5,850 nucleotides of DNA from Allobrachymonas sp. (lineage in GTDB: Bacteria > Pseudomonadota > Gammaproteobacteria > Burkholderiales > Burkholderiaceae_C), in the NCBI GenBank assembly GCA_018054915.1, contig JAGPIR010000091.1, positions 1-5,850 of the forward strand, written 5' to 3'. Position 1 is the stretch's first letter. Each line of letters opens with the position of its first letter. Position numbers and translations under genes: made by a program. Of the stretch, positions 1 to 4,777 are shown piece after piece. The notes under the pieces were generated by a model. That model saw nothing but the letters and a program-made list of their open reading frames with translations. It ran no database searches and had not been told where the DNA came from.

Positions 1-34
1 TGACAACAACGGCCTTGTTTTCTTTGGAGATCAT
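1..34 (-). CDS. 5' end of a truncated gene, possibly ribosomal protein S15
   Basis: An ATG at 34-32 on the minus strand opens a frame reading MISKENKAVVV before leaving the left edge. An AAGGA Shine-Dalgarno (43-47) lies eight bases upstream. A TATAAT box and a leader of about 80 nt precede it, so this looks like a real gene start even though only 11 codons are visible. The peptide resembles the N-terminus of betaproteobacterial S15 (rpsO), which as I remember it starts M-I with K7-A8 and V10-V11 at matching places. Eleven residues cannot prove this, and other small proteins could begin the same way. S15 binds 16S rRNA in the 30S subunit and in several bacteria represses its own mRNA through a structured leader, which would fit the hairpin here. 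The start is fairly secure; the identity is a guess. Confidence 0.45.
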   Translation of the reverse strand, partial: MISKENKAVVV

Positions 35-42
35 GGTCTCTG

Positions 43-47
43 TCCTT
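43..47 (-). promoter_or_regulatory. Shine-Dalgarno AAGGA for the left-edge gene
   Basis: The minus strand reads AAGGA here, with eight bases (42-35) before the ATG at 34. This is canonical spacing and is the main reason for accepting the truncated frame at 1-34 as a gene. Confidence 0.6.
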
Positions 48-67
48 GTTCCAAATGGTTTGACTTG

Positions 68-94
68 CGTGGCGCGCCGGAACTGCGTGCCACG
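68..94 (-). promoter_or_regulatory. Hairpin in the leader of the left-edge gene
   Basis: CGTGGC (68-73) and GCCACG (89-94) are exact inverted repeats. On the minus-strand RNA the six-base stem continues, after one A/C mismatch, into two further C-G pairs, leaving a nine-base loop. The element sits between the predicted transcription start (about 117) and the Shine-Dalgarno (43-47). If the gene is rpsO, this is where an S15-binding autoregulatory structure would be expected; that role is inference only. Confidence 0.4.
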
Positions 95-123
95 TGCGTT
101 CTGCGGAAATGCAAAACTTGCAG

Positions 124-129
124 ATTATA
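124..129 (-). promoter_or_regulatory. Sigma70-type -10 box (TATAAT) for the left-edge gene
   Basis: A perfect TATAAT lies on the minus strand, predicting a start near 117 and a leader of about 83 nt to the ATG at 34. The -35 region at 17-bp spacing (147-152, AACAGA) is weak. A small palindrome, TGCAA-AAC-TTGCA (110-122), overlaps the predicted start. The stretch 130-192 between this box and the speE stop holds a short CGCAG/CTGCG inverted repeat (159-171) without a T tract, so no clear speE terminator is visible and speE read-through into this gene is possible. Confidence 0.5.
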
Positions 130-192
130 GTCCAGGAGCCGGATTTTCTGTTATATGCCGCAGAATCTGCGCTGCGCCACGGTATTGCCGCC

Positions 193-1167
193 TCAGTTGC
201 CGCTTCTGGCCGCCACCAGTTTCAGCGGTCCCGTGTCCTGTGTCAGGCTGGGGTCGTCGAGGCAATCGCCATCGTCAATGGGTGGGGCGGGAGCATCCAG
301 CAAGGCCTTGACAAAAGGCGGGAGCGCCAGCAAGGCGTGGTGGGTGGCTCCGCTGTACAGCTTCAAATCGTTCAGGCCATGCCGTGCCAGGCGCGCATCC
401 ACCTCGGCGGCAGGCAGGGCCAGCGGGTCGGCCTGGTTGGATGCCATGGCCATGCCCCAGAGTGTGCCGTAAAGCGGCACATACTGGAGATAGGGCCGCA
501 CCACGCCGAATACGCTGCGCACCGACGCTACGATGCGCGCCATGGTCTCGCCCCGGTGGATGGGTGACTGTATATGCAGTGACATCACCCCATCCGGTTT
601 GAGGGCACGTTGGCAGATGCGATAGAAATCCCGTGTGTACAAGGCCACGGCCGGGCCGAAAGGGTCGGTCAGATCCAGCACGATTTGGTCGAACTGCGCT
701 TGGCTGCCTTCAATGAAGGCGCGTCCATCGCCGATGTGGATTTCCAGCCGCGGATCGTCAAATGCGCCGTGGTGCACACCCGGCAGCCATTCGCGCGCCA
801 CGTCGATCACGTCTCGATCCAGTTCGGCCAGCACCACGCGCTGCATGCCGGGGTAGCGCAACAGGTTGTGCGCCGCGCCTCCGTCGCCACCACCAATGAC
901 CAGCGCCTGGCGCACGTTGCCATGCGTAATGGCGGGCAGGTGGATCATCGGTTCATGGTAGAAAAAATCGTCCTGCTCCGATGTCATGAAACAACCATCG
1001 ATGCGCATGGCGCGGCCGAATAGCGGCGTTTGCACGATCTCGATATGCTGCATGGCCGAGCGGCGCTCGGCCAGCAGTTGCGTGGTTCTCAGGTAAAAGC
1101 CGAAATCGGGAGAAAGCTGCTCAACGGCAAACGGTTCCGTTGCGCGCAGGGGCTCGGGCGGCTTCAT
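193..1167 (-). CDS. speE: Spermidine synthase (polyamine aminopropyltransferase)
   Basis: This 324-residue cytoplasmic enzyme transfers the aminopropyl group of decarboxylated S-adenosylmethionine to putrescine, giving spermidine and 5'-methylthioadenosine. It has a Rossmann methyltransferase-like fold. Family landmarks in order: N-terminal beta region with FGRAMRIDG (50-58); DDFFYHE (66-72), the YHE part lining the diamine site; the nucleotide loop GGGDGG (92-97); E115 at the ribose-binding position; D147; the catalytic segment DLTDPFGP (165-172) with acidic residues D165 and D168; and VPLYGTLWG (230-238), where the family usually has PTY. It is longer than the roughly 285-residue E. coli enzyme because of an N-terminal lead and an Asp/Pro-rich C-terminal tail (about 290-324). 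The start overlaps the speD stop as ATGA, with no Shine-Dalgarno upstream, so translation is probably coupled. An internal start at M39 is less likely because residues 22-38 align with the family N-terminus. Confidence 0.93.
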   Translation of the reverse strand: MKPPEPLRATEPFAVEQLSPDFGFYLRTTQLLAERRSAMQHIEIVQTPLFGRAMRIDGCFMTSEQDDFFYHEPMIHLPAITHGNVRQALVIGGGDGGAAHNLLRYPGMQRVVLAELDRDVIDVAREWLPGVHHGAFDDPRLEIHIGDGRAFIEGSQAQFDQIVLDLTDPFGPAVALYTRDFYRICQRALKPDGVMSLHIQSPIHRGETMARIVASVRSVFGVVRPYLQYVPLYGTLWGMAMASNQADPLALPAAEVDARLARHGLNDLKLYSGATHHALLALPPFVKALLDAPAPPIDDGDCLDDPSLTQDTGPLKLVAARSGN

Positions 1168-1607
1168 GCGCGCACGACGCGGTGCAAATGCGGATCGGCG
1201 GGCTGGAATGCCTGCATGAGCGCATTGAAAAGATGCTCGGCCTTGGACGAGTTGTCGCAGCTGTAGCTGCAGACGTACACATCGAGCGTGACGTAATCGT
1301 CTTCCGGCCAGGTGTGCAGGGCCAGATGCGACTCGGCCAGCACCACGGCGCCGGTGACGCCTTCACCTTCTCCAAAGCTGTGAAACAGACTGCCCACGGT
1401 GGTCAGGCCGGCGTGGGCTACGGCCTGCTTGCAAAAGGCCTCGAGATAGGCGGCATCGATCATCAGACGCGCATCGCTGCGGCAACCATAGAGGTCGCCA
1501 ATGAGGTGCAGACCCGGCGCCTTCGATGGCCTGTTGTGTACAGGATGGTCCAGTGCGTTGCGGGCGGCGGGGCGGACGATCGAACCGGTATGGGAAAGGA
1601 CGTGCAT
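1164..1607 (-). CDS. speD: S-adenosylmethionine decarboxylase proenzyme, class 1B
   Basis: This 147-residue pyruvoyl enzyme decarboxylates S-adenosylmethionine, supplying the aminopropyl donor for SpeE. The proenzyme cleaves itself within AESHLALHTWPE (91-102): Ser93 becomes the pyruvoyl group, leaving a short beta chain and a longer alpha chain. Relative to the Thermotoga maritima enzyme (Ser63, His68, Cys83), the spacing is reproduced exactly by Ser93, His98 and Cys113. The conserved fold begins at PGLHLIGDLYGC (31-42); before it is a polar extension of about 30 residues absent from minimal homologues. The ATG is fixed by an in-frame TGA two codons upstream and by a good GGAGA site. It is the first gene of a two-gene operon with speE, which it overlaps by four bases. 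It is related to the short SpeH-type enzymes, not to the long E. coli SpeD. Confidence 0.95.
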   Translation of the reverse strand: MHVLSHTGSIVRPAARNALDHPVHNRPSKAPGLHLIGDLYGCRSDARLMIDAAYLEAFCKQAVAHAGLTTVGSLFHSFGEGEGVTGAVVLAESHLALHTWPEDDYVTLDVYVCSYSCDNSSKAEHLFNALMQAFQPADPHLHRVVRA

Positions 1608-1817
1608 GACTCATCTCCACAGGCAAGGTGGCCAACAAGGCGGCCGCCCGCTTTGCCGGCAACCACCGCGAACCCGCATACCCGAGCGACACCAGCAGGT
1701 TCGATAGGGACCTGCATCAGAATGCCCGTGCGGAAACGAAAGCCCGTTCAGAATGGATTGCGCTCGGAAAGGCAACCGTGAACGGAAGATGACCCAAATC
1801 CCGTGTGATCTGGGGAT
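1608..1817 (-). promoter_or_regulatory. Long untranslated leader of the speD-speE mRNA
   Basis: From the predicted start (about 1817) to the speD ATG is roughly 210 nt without a convincing gene. The 5' end can form a stem AAATCCC/GGGATTT (1796-1802 with 1813-1819, ten-base loop). Further down is a GC-rich stretch around 1628-1670 with a GCGGCCGC palindrome and a GGTGG/CCACC pair that could fold upstream of the ribosome binding site. One out-of-frame ATG (1717) opens a frame that runs past the speD start. I do not recognise a known riboswitch class. A leader this long before a polyamine gene may carry post-transcriptional control, but that is inference. Confidence 0.4.
1614..1618 (-). promoter_or_regulatory. 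Shine-Dalgarno GGAGA of speD
   Basis: GGAGA on the minus strand lies six bases upstream of the speD ATG (1607-1605) and supports that start. A second ATG (1614-1612) overlaps the GGAGA site itself, so it is badly placed for initiation, and it opens a different frame. Confidence 0.75.
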
Positions 1818-1823
1818 TTTTCA

Positions 1824-1851
1824 ATTATAGCTGCGTTGTGCACACAATCAA
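1824..1851 (-). promoter_or_regulatory. Sigma70-type promoter of speD-speE
   Basis: On the minus strand TTGATT (1851-1846) and a perfect TATAAT (1829-1824) are separated by 16 bp, the best promoter match in the window. The predicted transcription start is near 1817. The promoter lies between the lrp-family stop (1918) and speD, so speD-speE need not depend on read-through from that gene. Confidence 0.7.
1836..1847. promoter_or_regulatory. Palindrome inside the speD promoter spacer
   Basis: TTGTG-CA-CACAA is an exact inverted repeat with five-base arms and a two-base centre. It sits between the -35 and -10 boxes, overlapping the -35 by two bases. A protein bound here would block RNA polymerase, so it is a candidate repressor operator. 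Short palindromes also arise by chance, and I cannot name a regulator for it. Confidence 0.35.
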
Positions 1852-1868
1852 AGCTTATCTTGCATCAT

Positions 1869-1910
1869 TGCGGCAGATCTTGATGGTATCGGTGTTCTTT
1901 GTGCGGCAGA
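1869..1910 (+). repeat. Direct repeat TGCGGCAGA, two copies 33 bp apart
   Basis: TGCGGCAGA occurs at 1869-1877 and again at 1902-1910, between the Lrp-family stop codon and the speD promoter. The 33-bp period is close to three helical turns, placing both copies on the same DNA face. GCGGCAGA recurs at 2479-2486 on the other side of the lrp-like gene. Binding by that regulator is possible but unproven. The rest of 1852-1917 shows no terminator with a T tract for the lrp-like gene. Confidence 0.35.
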
Positions 1911-1917
1911 AATGTGT

Positions 1918-2409
1918 TCATTGCCCGGTGACTTTGTGAATCAGCGGGCGGATGTGGTCGCTGCGTGCAGGCAAGACCGGTGCATTCTCACGGGTTGCGT
2001 TGAGGATGATGCAGGTCGACGTCTGGCTCAGCACGCAAAAATGCGTCAGCACCGCGTCGAGGTGGGCCACGTTGATGACTGCGATTTCCAGAATCCAGCT
2101 GTCGTCGCCGGTGACGTTGTAAGCGTTGATGACTTCGGGCGTATCCGCCAGACGCTTGACCACCGCGGCGTAATCGGCCAGGGCCACACGGATGAGGGCG
2201 CGAATGCCGTAACCGAGTTTGGCAAGGTCCACCACGGCGCGGTAGCCGGTGATGACGCCGCTTTCTTCGAGCTTGCGCACCCGCTCGGTGACCGCAGGCT
2301 GGCTCAGGTGCACCTGCCGGCCCAGTTCGGCCATGCTGATGCGCCCGTTGCTTTGCAGGATAGACAAAATTCTGTCGTCGAAACCATCGAATACGAATTC
2401 TTCTGCCAT
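1918..2409 (-). CDS. Lrp/AsnC family transcriptional regulator
   Basis: This 163-residue DNA-binding protein has the usual Lrp/AsnC length and layout. An N-terminal winged helix-turn-helix covers about residues 8-58, with the recognition region MAELGRQVHLSQPAVTERV (26-44) followed by RKLEESGVITGY. After a linker (60-70) comes the RAM effector-binding and oligomerisation domain (about 70-145), including the conserved VTGDDSWILEI (99-109). Family members assemble as dimers to octamers, sense amino acids or related small molecules, and control nearby transport or catabolic genes. It is divergent from the exporter at 2504-3427 with 94 bases between start codons, the classic arrangement for local control and autoregulation. 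No good Shine-Dalgarno precedes the ATG, but an in-frame TAA lies three codons upstream, fixing this as the first possible ATG. The effector cannot be inferred, so no gene symbol is given. Confidence 0.9.
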   Translation of the reverse strand: MAEEFVFDGFDDRILSILQSNGRISMAELGRQVHLSQPAVTERVRKLEESGVITGYRAVVDLAKLGYGIRALIRVALADYAAVVKRLADTPEVINAYNVTGDDSWILEIAVINVAHLDAVLTHFCVLSQTSTCIILNATRENAPVLPARSDHIRPLIHKVTGQ

Positions 2410-2503
2410 GATGAATTTTTACAATGAAATTTAAGGAGATTCTGCCTTATTTCCTTCATCTGTTTATGGAGTAAATGGGCGGCAGATTTTAGGATAACCA
2501 TCC
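2410..2503. promoter_or_regulatory. Divergent control region between the Lrp-type regulator and the exporter
   Basis: This 94-base, comparatively AT-rich gap must hold both divergent promoters, though I find no convincing -35/-10 pair on either strand. It contains an AATTT-8-AAATT inverted repeat (2414-2431), the AT-rich dyad style that Lrp-type proteins often bind. It also has TTCTGCC at 2440-2446, repeated at 2401-2407 across the regulator's start, and an inverted GGCAGA at 2481-2486. An AGGATAA ribosome site (2491-2497) serves the exporter, nine bases from AGGA to the ATG. Operator roles are inferred. Confidence 0.45.
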
Positions 2504-3427
2504 ATGAAAACCGCTGTTTCGGCATTGCCAACGCGCACGTCTGTTGCGCCCCTGCTTGTTCCTGCCCTGCTGGCCTGCTATGTCATCTGGGGCTCGACCT
2601 ATCTGGCCATCCGCTTCGCCCTGCAGGGCTTCCCGCCGTTTTTCCAGATGGCTTCACGCTTTCTGGTAGCGGGTGGCCTGCTCATCGGCTGGGTACTGTG
2701 GCGCGATGGTGTGGCGGGATTGCCCACACGGCGGCAATGGCTGCATGCCCTGGTGATCGGGGGGCTGATGCTGGGTGGCGGCATGGGCCTGATCGCGCAG
2801 GCTGAAGTGCACATCAGTTCGGGCCTGATTGCCACCTTCGTGGCCGTGGTGCCCATGATGGTCAGCGCATGGGGCTTGCTGTTTGGCAAGCGCCCCACAG
2901 GGCTGGAGCTGGCGGGCATGGGCGTGGGACTGATAGGAGTGATCATGCTGGCGCATGGCAGCGGGTTTGCCGCCAAGCCGGAGGGGATTGCGCTGGTGGC
3001 GGCCTCTACCGCATGCTGGTCGCTTGGCTCGGTGCTTTCTACCAACAAATTTCCTCTGGCTCCGGGCGTTGCGGGCTTTGCCAGCGAAATGCTGTGCGGC
3101 GGCGTGCTGCTGATGGCGCTGGCGGTGGCGACCCGGGAACAGCCCCCCGCATGGCCATTGATGCCAGTTCCGACCCTGGCGTGGCTGTATCTGGTGGTGT
3201 TCGGGTCCATTGTGGCTTTTTGCGCCTATATGTATTTGCTGGCGCATGCCAGCGCGGCGGTGGCCACGAGTTATGCCTTTGTCAATCCCGTTATTGCGTT
3301 GCTGCTGGGGGTGGCCATCGGTGCAGAACGCGTCACCCCTTGGGAGTGGACGGCCACGGGTGTGGTGCTCGCGGGCGTAGTTCTCATTTTTTTGGGCAAA
3401 CGGGCCGTGGGACGCGGTAAAACCTGA
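2504..3427 (+). CDS. yedA: EamA/DMT superfamily exporter, YedA-like
   Basis: This 307-residue inner-membrane transporter has about ten predicted membrane helices arranged as two EamA repeats (roughly 16-152 and 159-299). The first repeat begins with the signature WGSTYLAIRFAL (29-40), and the second ends with TSYAFVNPVIALLLG (255-269) and a final helix at about 283-299. Both signatures, IEML-like SEMLCGGVLL (194-203) and FGSIVAF (233-239) match E. coli YedA closely from memory. Drug/metabolite transporters of this type usually export amino acids or other small metabolites; the substrate here is unknown. The basic C-terminus after residue 299 fits a cytoplasmic end. Divergence from an Lrp/AsnC gene suggests that regulator controls it and that an amino acid or analogue is the cargo. 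The ATG at 2504 has AGGA nine bases upstream. The subfamily assignment is likely, the cargo not determined. Confidence 0.9.
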   Translation: MKTAVSALPTRTSVAPLLVPALLACYVIWGSTYLAIRFALQGFPPFFQMASRFLVAGGLLIGWVLWRDGVAGLPTRRQWLHALVIGGLMLGGGMGLIAQAEVHISSGLIATFVAVVPMMVSAWGLLFGKRPTGLELAGMGVGLIGVIMLAHGSGFAAKPEGIALVAASTACWSLGSVLSTNKFPLAPGVAGFASEMLCGGVLLMALAVATREQPPAWPLMPVPTLAWLYLVVFGSIVAFCAYMYLLAHASAAVATSYAFVNPVIALLLGVAIGAERVTPWEWTATGVVLAGVVLIFLGKRAVGRGKT

Positions 3428-3435
3428 GTTTCTGT

Positions 3436-3460
3436 ACGGCCTGCATTCAGCGCACGGCCT
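3436..3460 (+). repeat. Short direct repeat ACGGCCT between yedA and ubiM
   Basis: ACGGCCT occurs at 3436-3442 and 3454-3460, 18 bp apart, just upstream of the ubiM -10 box; the first copy overlaps the weak -35 region. The two GGCC cores could also pair as a four-base stem, but no T tract follows, so it is not a clear terminator for yedA. It may be chance. Confidence 0.25.
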
Positions 3461-3469
3461 TGCTACACT
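3461..3469 (+). promoter_or_regulatory. Extended -10 promoter of ubiM
   Basis: TGCTACACT fits the extended -10 pattern TGnTAnAnT, with TACACT at 3464-3469. The -35 at 17-bp spacing (3441-3446, CTGCAT) is poor, which the extended TG can offset. Transcription should start about 3476, one to two bases from the ATG at 3478, so the mRNA would be nearly leaderless. This agrees with the absence of a Shine-Dalgarno. Confidence 0.45.
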
Positions 3470-3477
3470 GCATAGCT

Positions 3478-4689
3478 ATGGACTATGACATAGTGATAGC
3501 GGGCGCGGGACCAGCAGGCCTGTGTCTGGCGCGGATGCTTTCTGGCCACGGCTTGCGCATTGCCGTGGTGGAGCAGCAAAAGCAGGAAGCTCTTGAAAAA
3601 CCGGCCTTCGACGGGCGGGAAATCGCCCTGACACAGCATTCGGCCCGGTTCATGCGGCAATTGGGGGTGTGGGAACGCATCAAGGTGCTGGATCCTGTTG
3701 CGCTGGCGCCGTTGAAGGATGCGCAGGTACTCAACGGCCCGTCGACATTTTCCATGGTGATCGGGCGCGAGCACAGCAAGACCAGCGAGTTGGGCTGGTT
3801 TTCATCCAATCACCTGATCCGCCAGGCAGCTTATGACTGTGTGCAGGATAGCGTGGCCCAGCACCGCGACATTACGCTGATGAGCGGCAAGAAGGTTATC
3901 CAGACCCACAGCGATGACCAAGGCGCGCAGCTGGAACTGGACGATGGCGCACGCCTGCGCTGCCGTTTGCTGGTGGCAGCCGACAGCCGTTTTTCCACCA
4001 TCCGCCGCGCGATGGGGATTGCTGCGGATATGCATGATTTTGGGCGAACCATGATGGTATTCATGGTGACGCATGCCGTGCCGCACGAACACATGGCGTG
4101 GGAATGGTTCGATTATGGCCAGACCCTGGCGCTGTTGCCGATGAACGACGATCCGGCCACAGGCATGCCGCGTTCCTCGGTAGTGCTTACCCTGCCGGGG
4201 CATGCGATCGAGCAGCTCATGGCTATGCCGGATGGCGAATTTGGCGTGGAAATCACGCGGCGTTTTGGAGGCAGGCTCGGCACCATGGCGCTGATCAGCA
4301 CACGTCACACCTACCCTCTGGTGGGCGTTTATCCGCACCGCCTGGTGGCGCCCCATTTTGCCTGCGTGGGCGATGCCGCTGTGGGCATGCACCCCGTGAC
4401 GGCACATGGGTTCAATTTTGGCTTGCGCAGCGTGGAAACGCTTAGCCAGCTGGTGTTGCGCGCACAGGCCAGTGGACAGGATATTGCATCTGCGGCACTG
4501 TTGCACACTTATGAAAGGCGGCACCGGCTGGCAACCAGGCCCTTGTATCTGGTCACTATGGCTATTGCCAAGCTCTATACAACAGAGAGTCTGCCTGCGC
4601 AATTTCTGCGAATGGCTGCGCTGCACGTGGGGCAACGCTTCACGCCATTCAAGCGGATCGTGGCGGCGTCCATCGCAGGCAAAGTTTAG
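3478..4689 (+). CDS. ubiM: UbiH/UbiF/Coq6-family FAD hydroxylase, probably UbiM
   Basis: This 403-residue flavin monooxygenase of the ubiquinone-hydroxylase family adds hydroxyl groups to the aromatic ring of ubiquinone precursors using O2 and reduced FAD. The N-terminal Rossmann motif GAGPAG (9-14) and the ribose-binding acid E32 bind FAD. REIAL (47-51) follows. The usual mid-protein DG motif is altered to ADSRFSTIRRAMGI (168-181). The C-terminal FAD motif is GDAAVGMHPVTAHGFNFGL (298-316), where UbiH/UbiF normally have DAAH and GQG. Together with MHDFGR (185-190), AWEWFDYGQTLALLP (207-221) and TRPLYL (353-358), these variants match what I remember of the patchily distributed UbiM branch (known from Neisseria, C5 hydroxylation), but regiospecificity cannot be read from sequence. 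The ATG at 3478 is chosen over a TTG at 3460 because it places the Rossmann strand at residues 4-9. The gene stands alone, 50 bases after yedA, and converges with lpxC. Confidence 0.85.
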   Translation: MDYDIVIAGAGPAGLCLARMLSGHGLRIAVVEQQKQEALEKPAFDGREIALTQHSARFMRQLGVWERIKVLDPVALAPLKDAQVLNGPSTFSMVIGREHSKTSELGWFSSNHLIRQAAYDCVQDSVAQHRDITLMSGKKVIQTHSDDQGAQLELDDGARLRCRLLVAADSRFSTIRRAMGIAADMHDFGRTMMVFMVTHAVPHEHMAWEWFDYGQTLALLPMNDDPATGMPRSSVVLTLPGHAIEQLMAMPDGEFGVEITRRFGGRLGTMALISTRHTYPLVGVYPHRLVAPHFACVGDAAVGMHPVTAHGFNFGLRSVETLSQLVLRAQASGQDIASAALLHTYERRHRLATRPLYLVTMAIAKLYTTESLPAQFLRMAALHVGQRFTPFKRIVAASIAGKV

Positions 4690-4755
4690 GCGCCAAAACT
4701 CTTGGTATCAGGCAGGGCCTTTTCGCATGATGTGCGTGAACGAAGAGAGGGCATG

Positions 4756-4776
4756 CACGGTGCGCCAGCTACCGTG
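4756..4776. terminator. Hairpin between the convergent ubiM and lpxC genes
   Basis: CACGGT (4756-4761) and ACCGTG (4771-4776) are exact inverted repeats with a nine-base loop, beginning one base beyond the lpxC stop (4780-4778). No clear T tract follows on either strand; on the minus strand the next bases are only mildly pyrimidine-rich (CCCTCTCTTCG). It may end or protect the lpxC mRNA, or act with Rho, but is a weak intrinsic terminator at best. Nearer ubiM, AGGC-AGG-GCCT followed by TTT (4710-4723) is an even weaker candidate for the plus strand. Confidence 0.35.
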
Positions 4777-4777
4777 T

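Noticed and set aside
15..311. Plus-strand frame with TTTGGAGATC before an ATG at 32
   Set aside because: The GGAG-ATG spacing is short, the frame runs antisense into speE and has no family features. The minus-strand reading here has a better site and a promoter.
94..1023. Plus-strand frames of 157 and 137 codons opposite speE
   Set aside because: They are antisense shadows of a GC-rich gene: no family resemblance, compositionally odd translations, and no ribosome binding site.
1463..1717. Minus-strand ATG at 1717 opening an 84-codon frame through the speD start, as a possible regulatory upstream frame
   Set aside because: No good ribosome binding site, it does not end before speD, and the peptide resembles nothing known. 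Kept only as a remark under the speD leader.
1140..1781. Plus-strand frame of 213 codons opposite speD and its leader
   Set aside because: It overlaps the well-supported speD, the speD leader and the 5' end of speE on the other strand, and the protein has no recognisable domain.
1796..1820. AAATCCC-10-GGGATTTTT read as a plus-strand terminator
   Set aside because: No plus-strand gene ends nearby and the stem is only seven bases. Its position at the speD transcription start makes a 5' mRNA hairpin more likely.
2599..3247. Two minus-strand frames of about 200 codons opposite the exporter
   Set aside because: Both run through the exporter with no family features; the plus-strand frame has a clear ten-helix pattern.
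3802..4635. Minus-strand frame of 277 codons opposite ubiM
   Set aside because: It is rich in His, Gln and Arg, typical of an antisense reading, while the plus strand carries a complete flavin hydroxylase.
4710..4723. AGGC-AGG-GCCTTTT as an intrinsic terminator for ubiM
   Set aside because: A four-base stem with a three-base loop is too short to be convincing, though the position is right.
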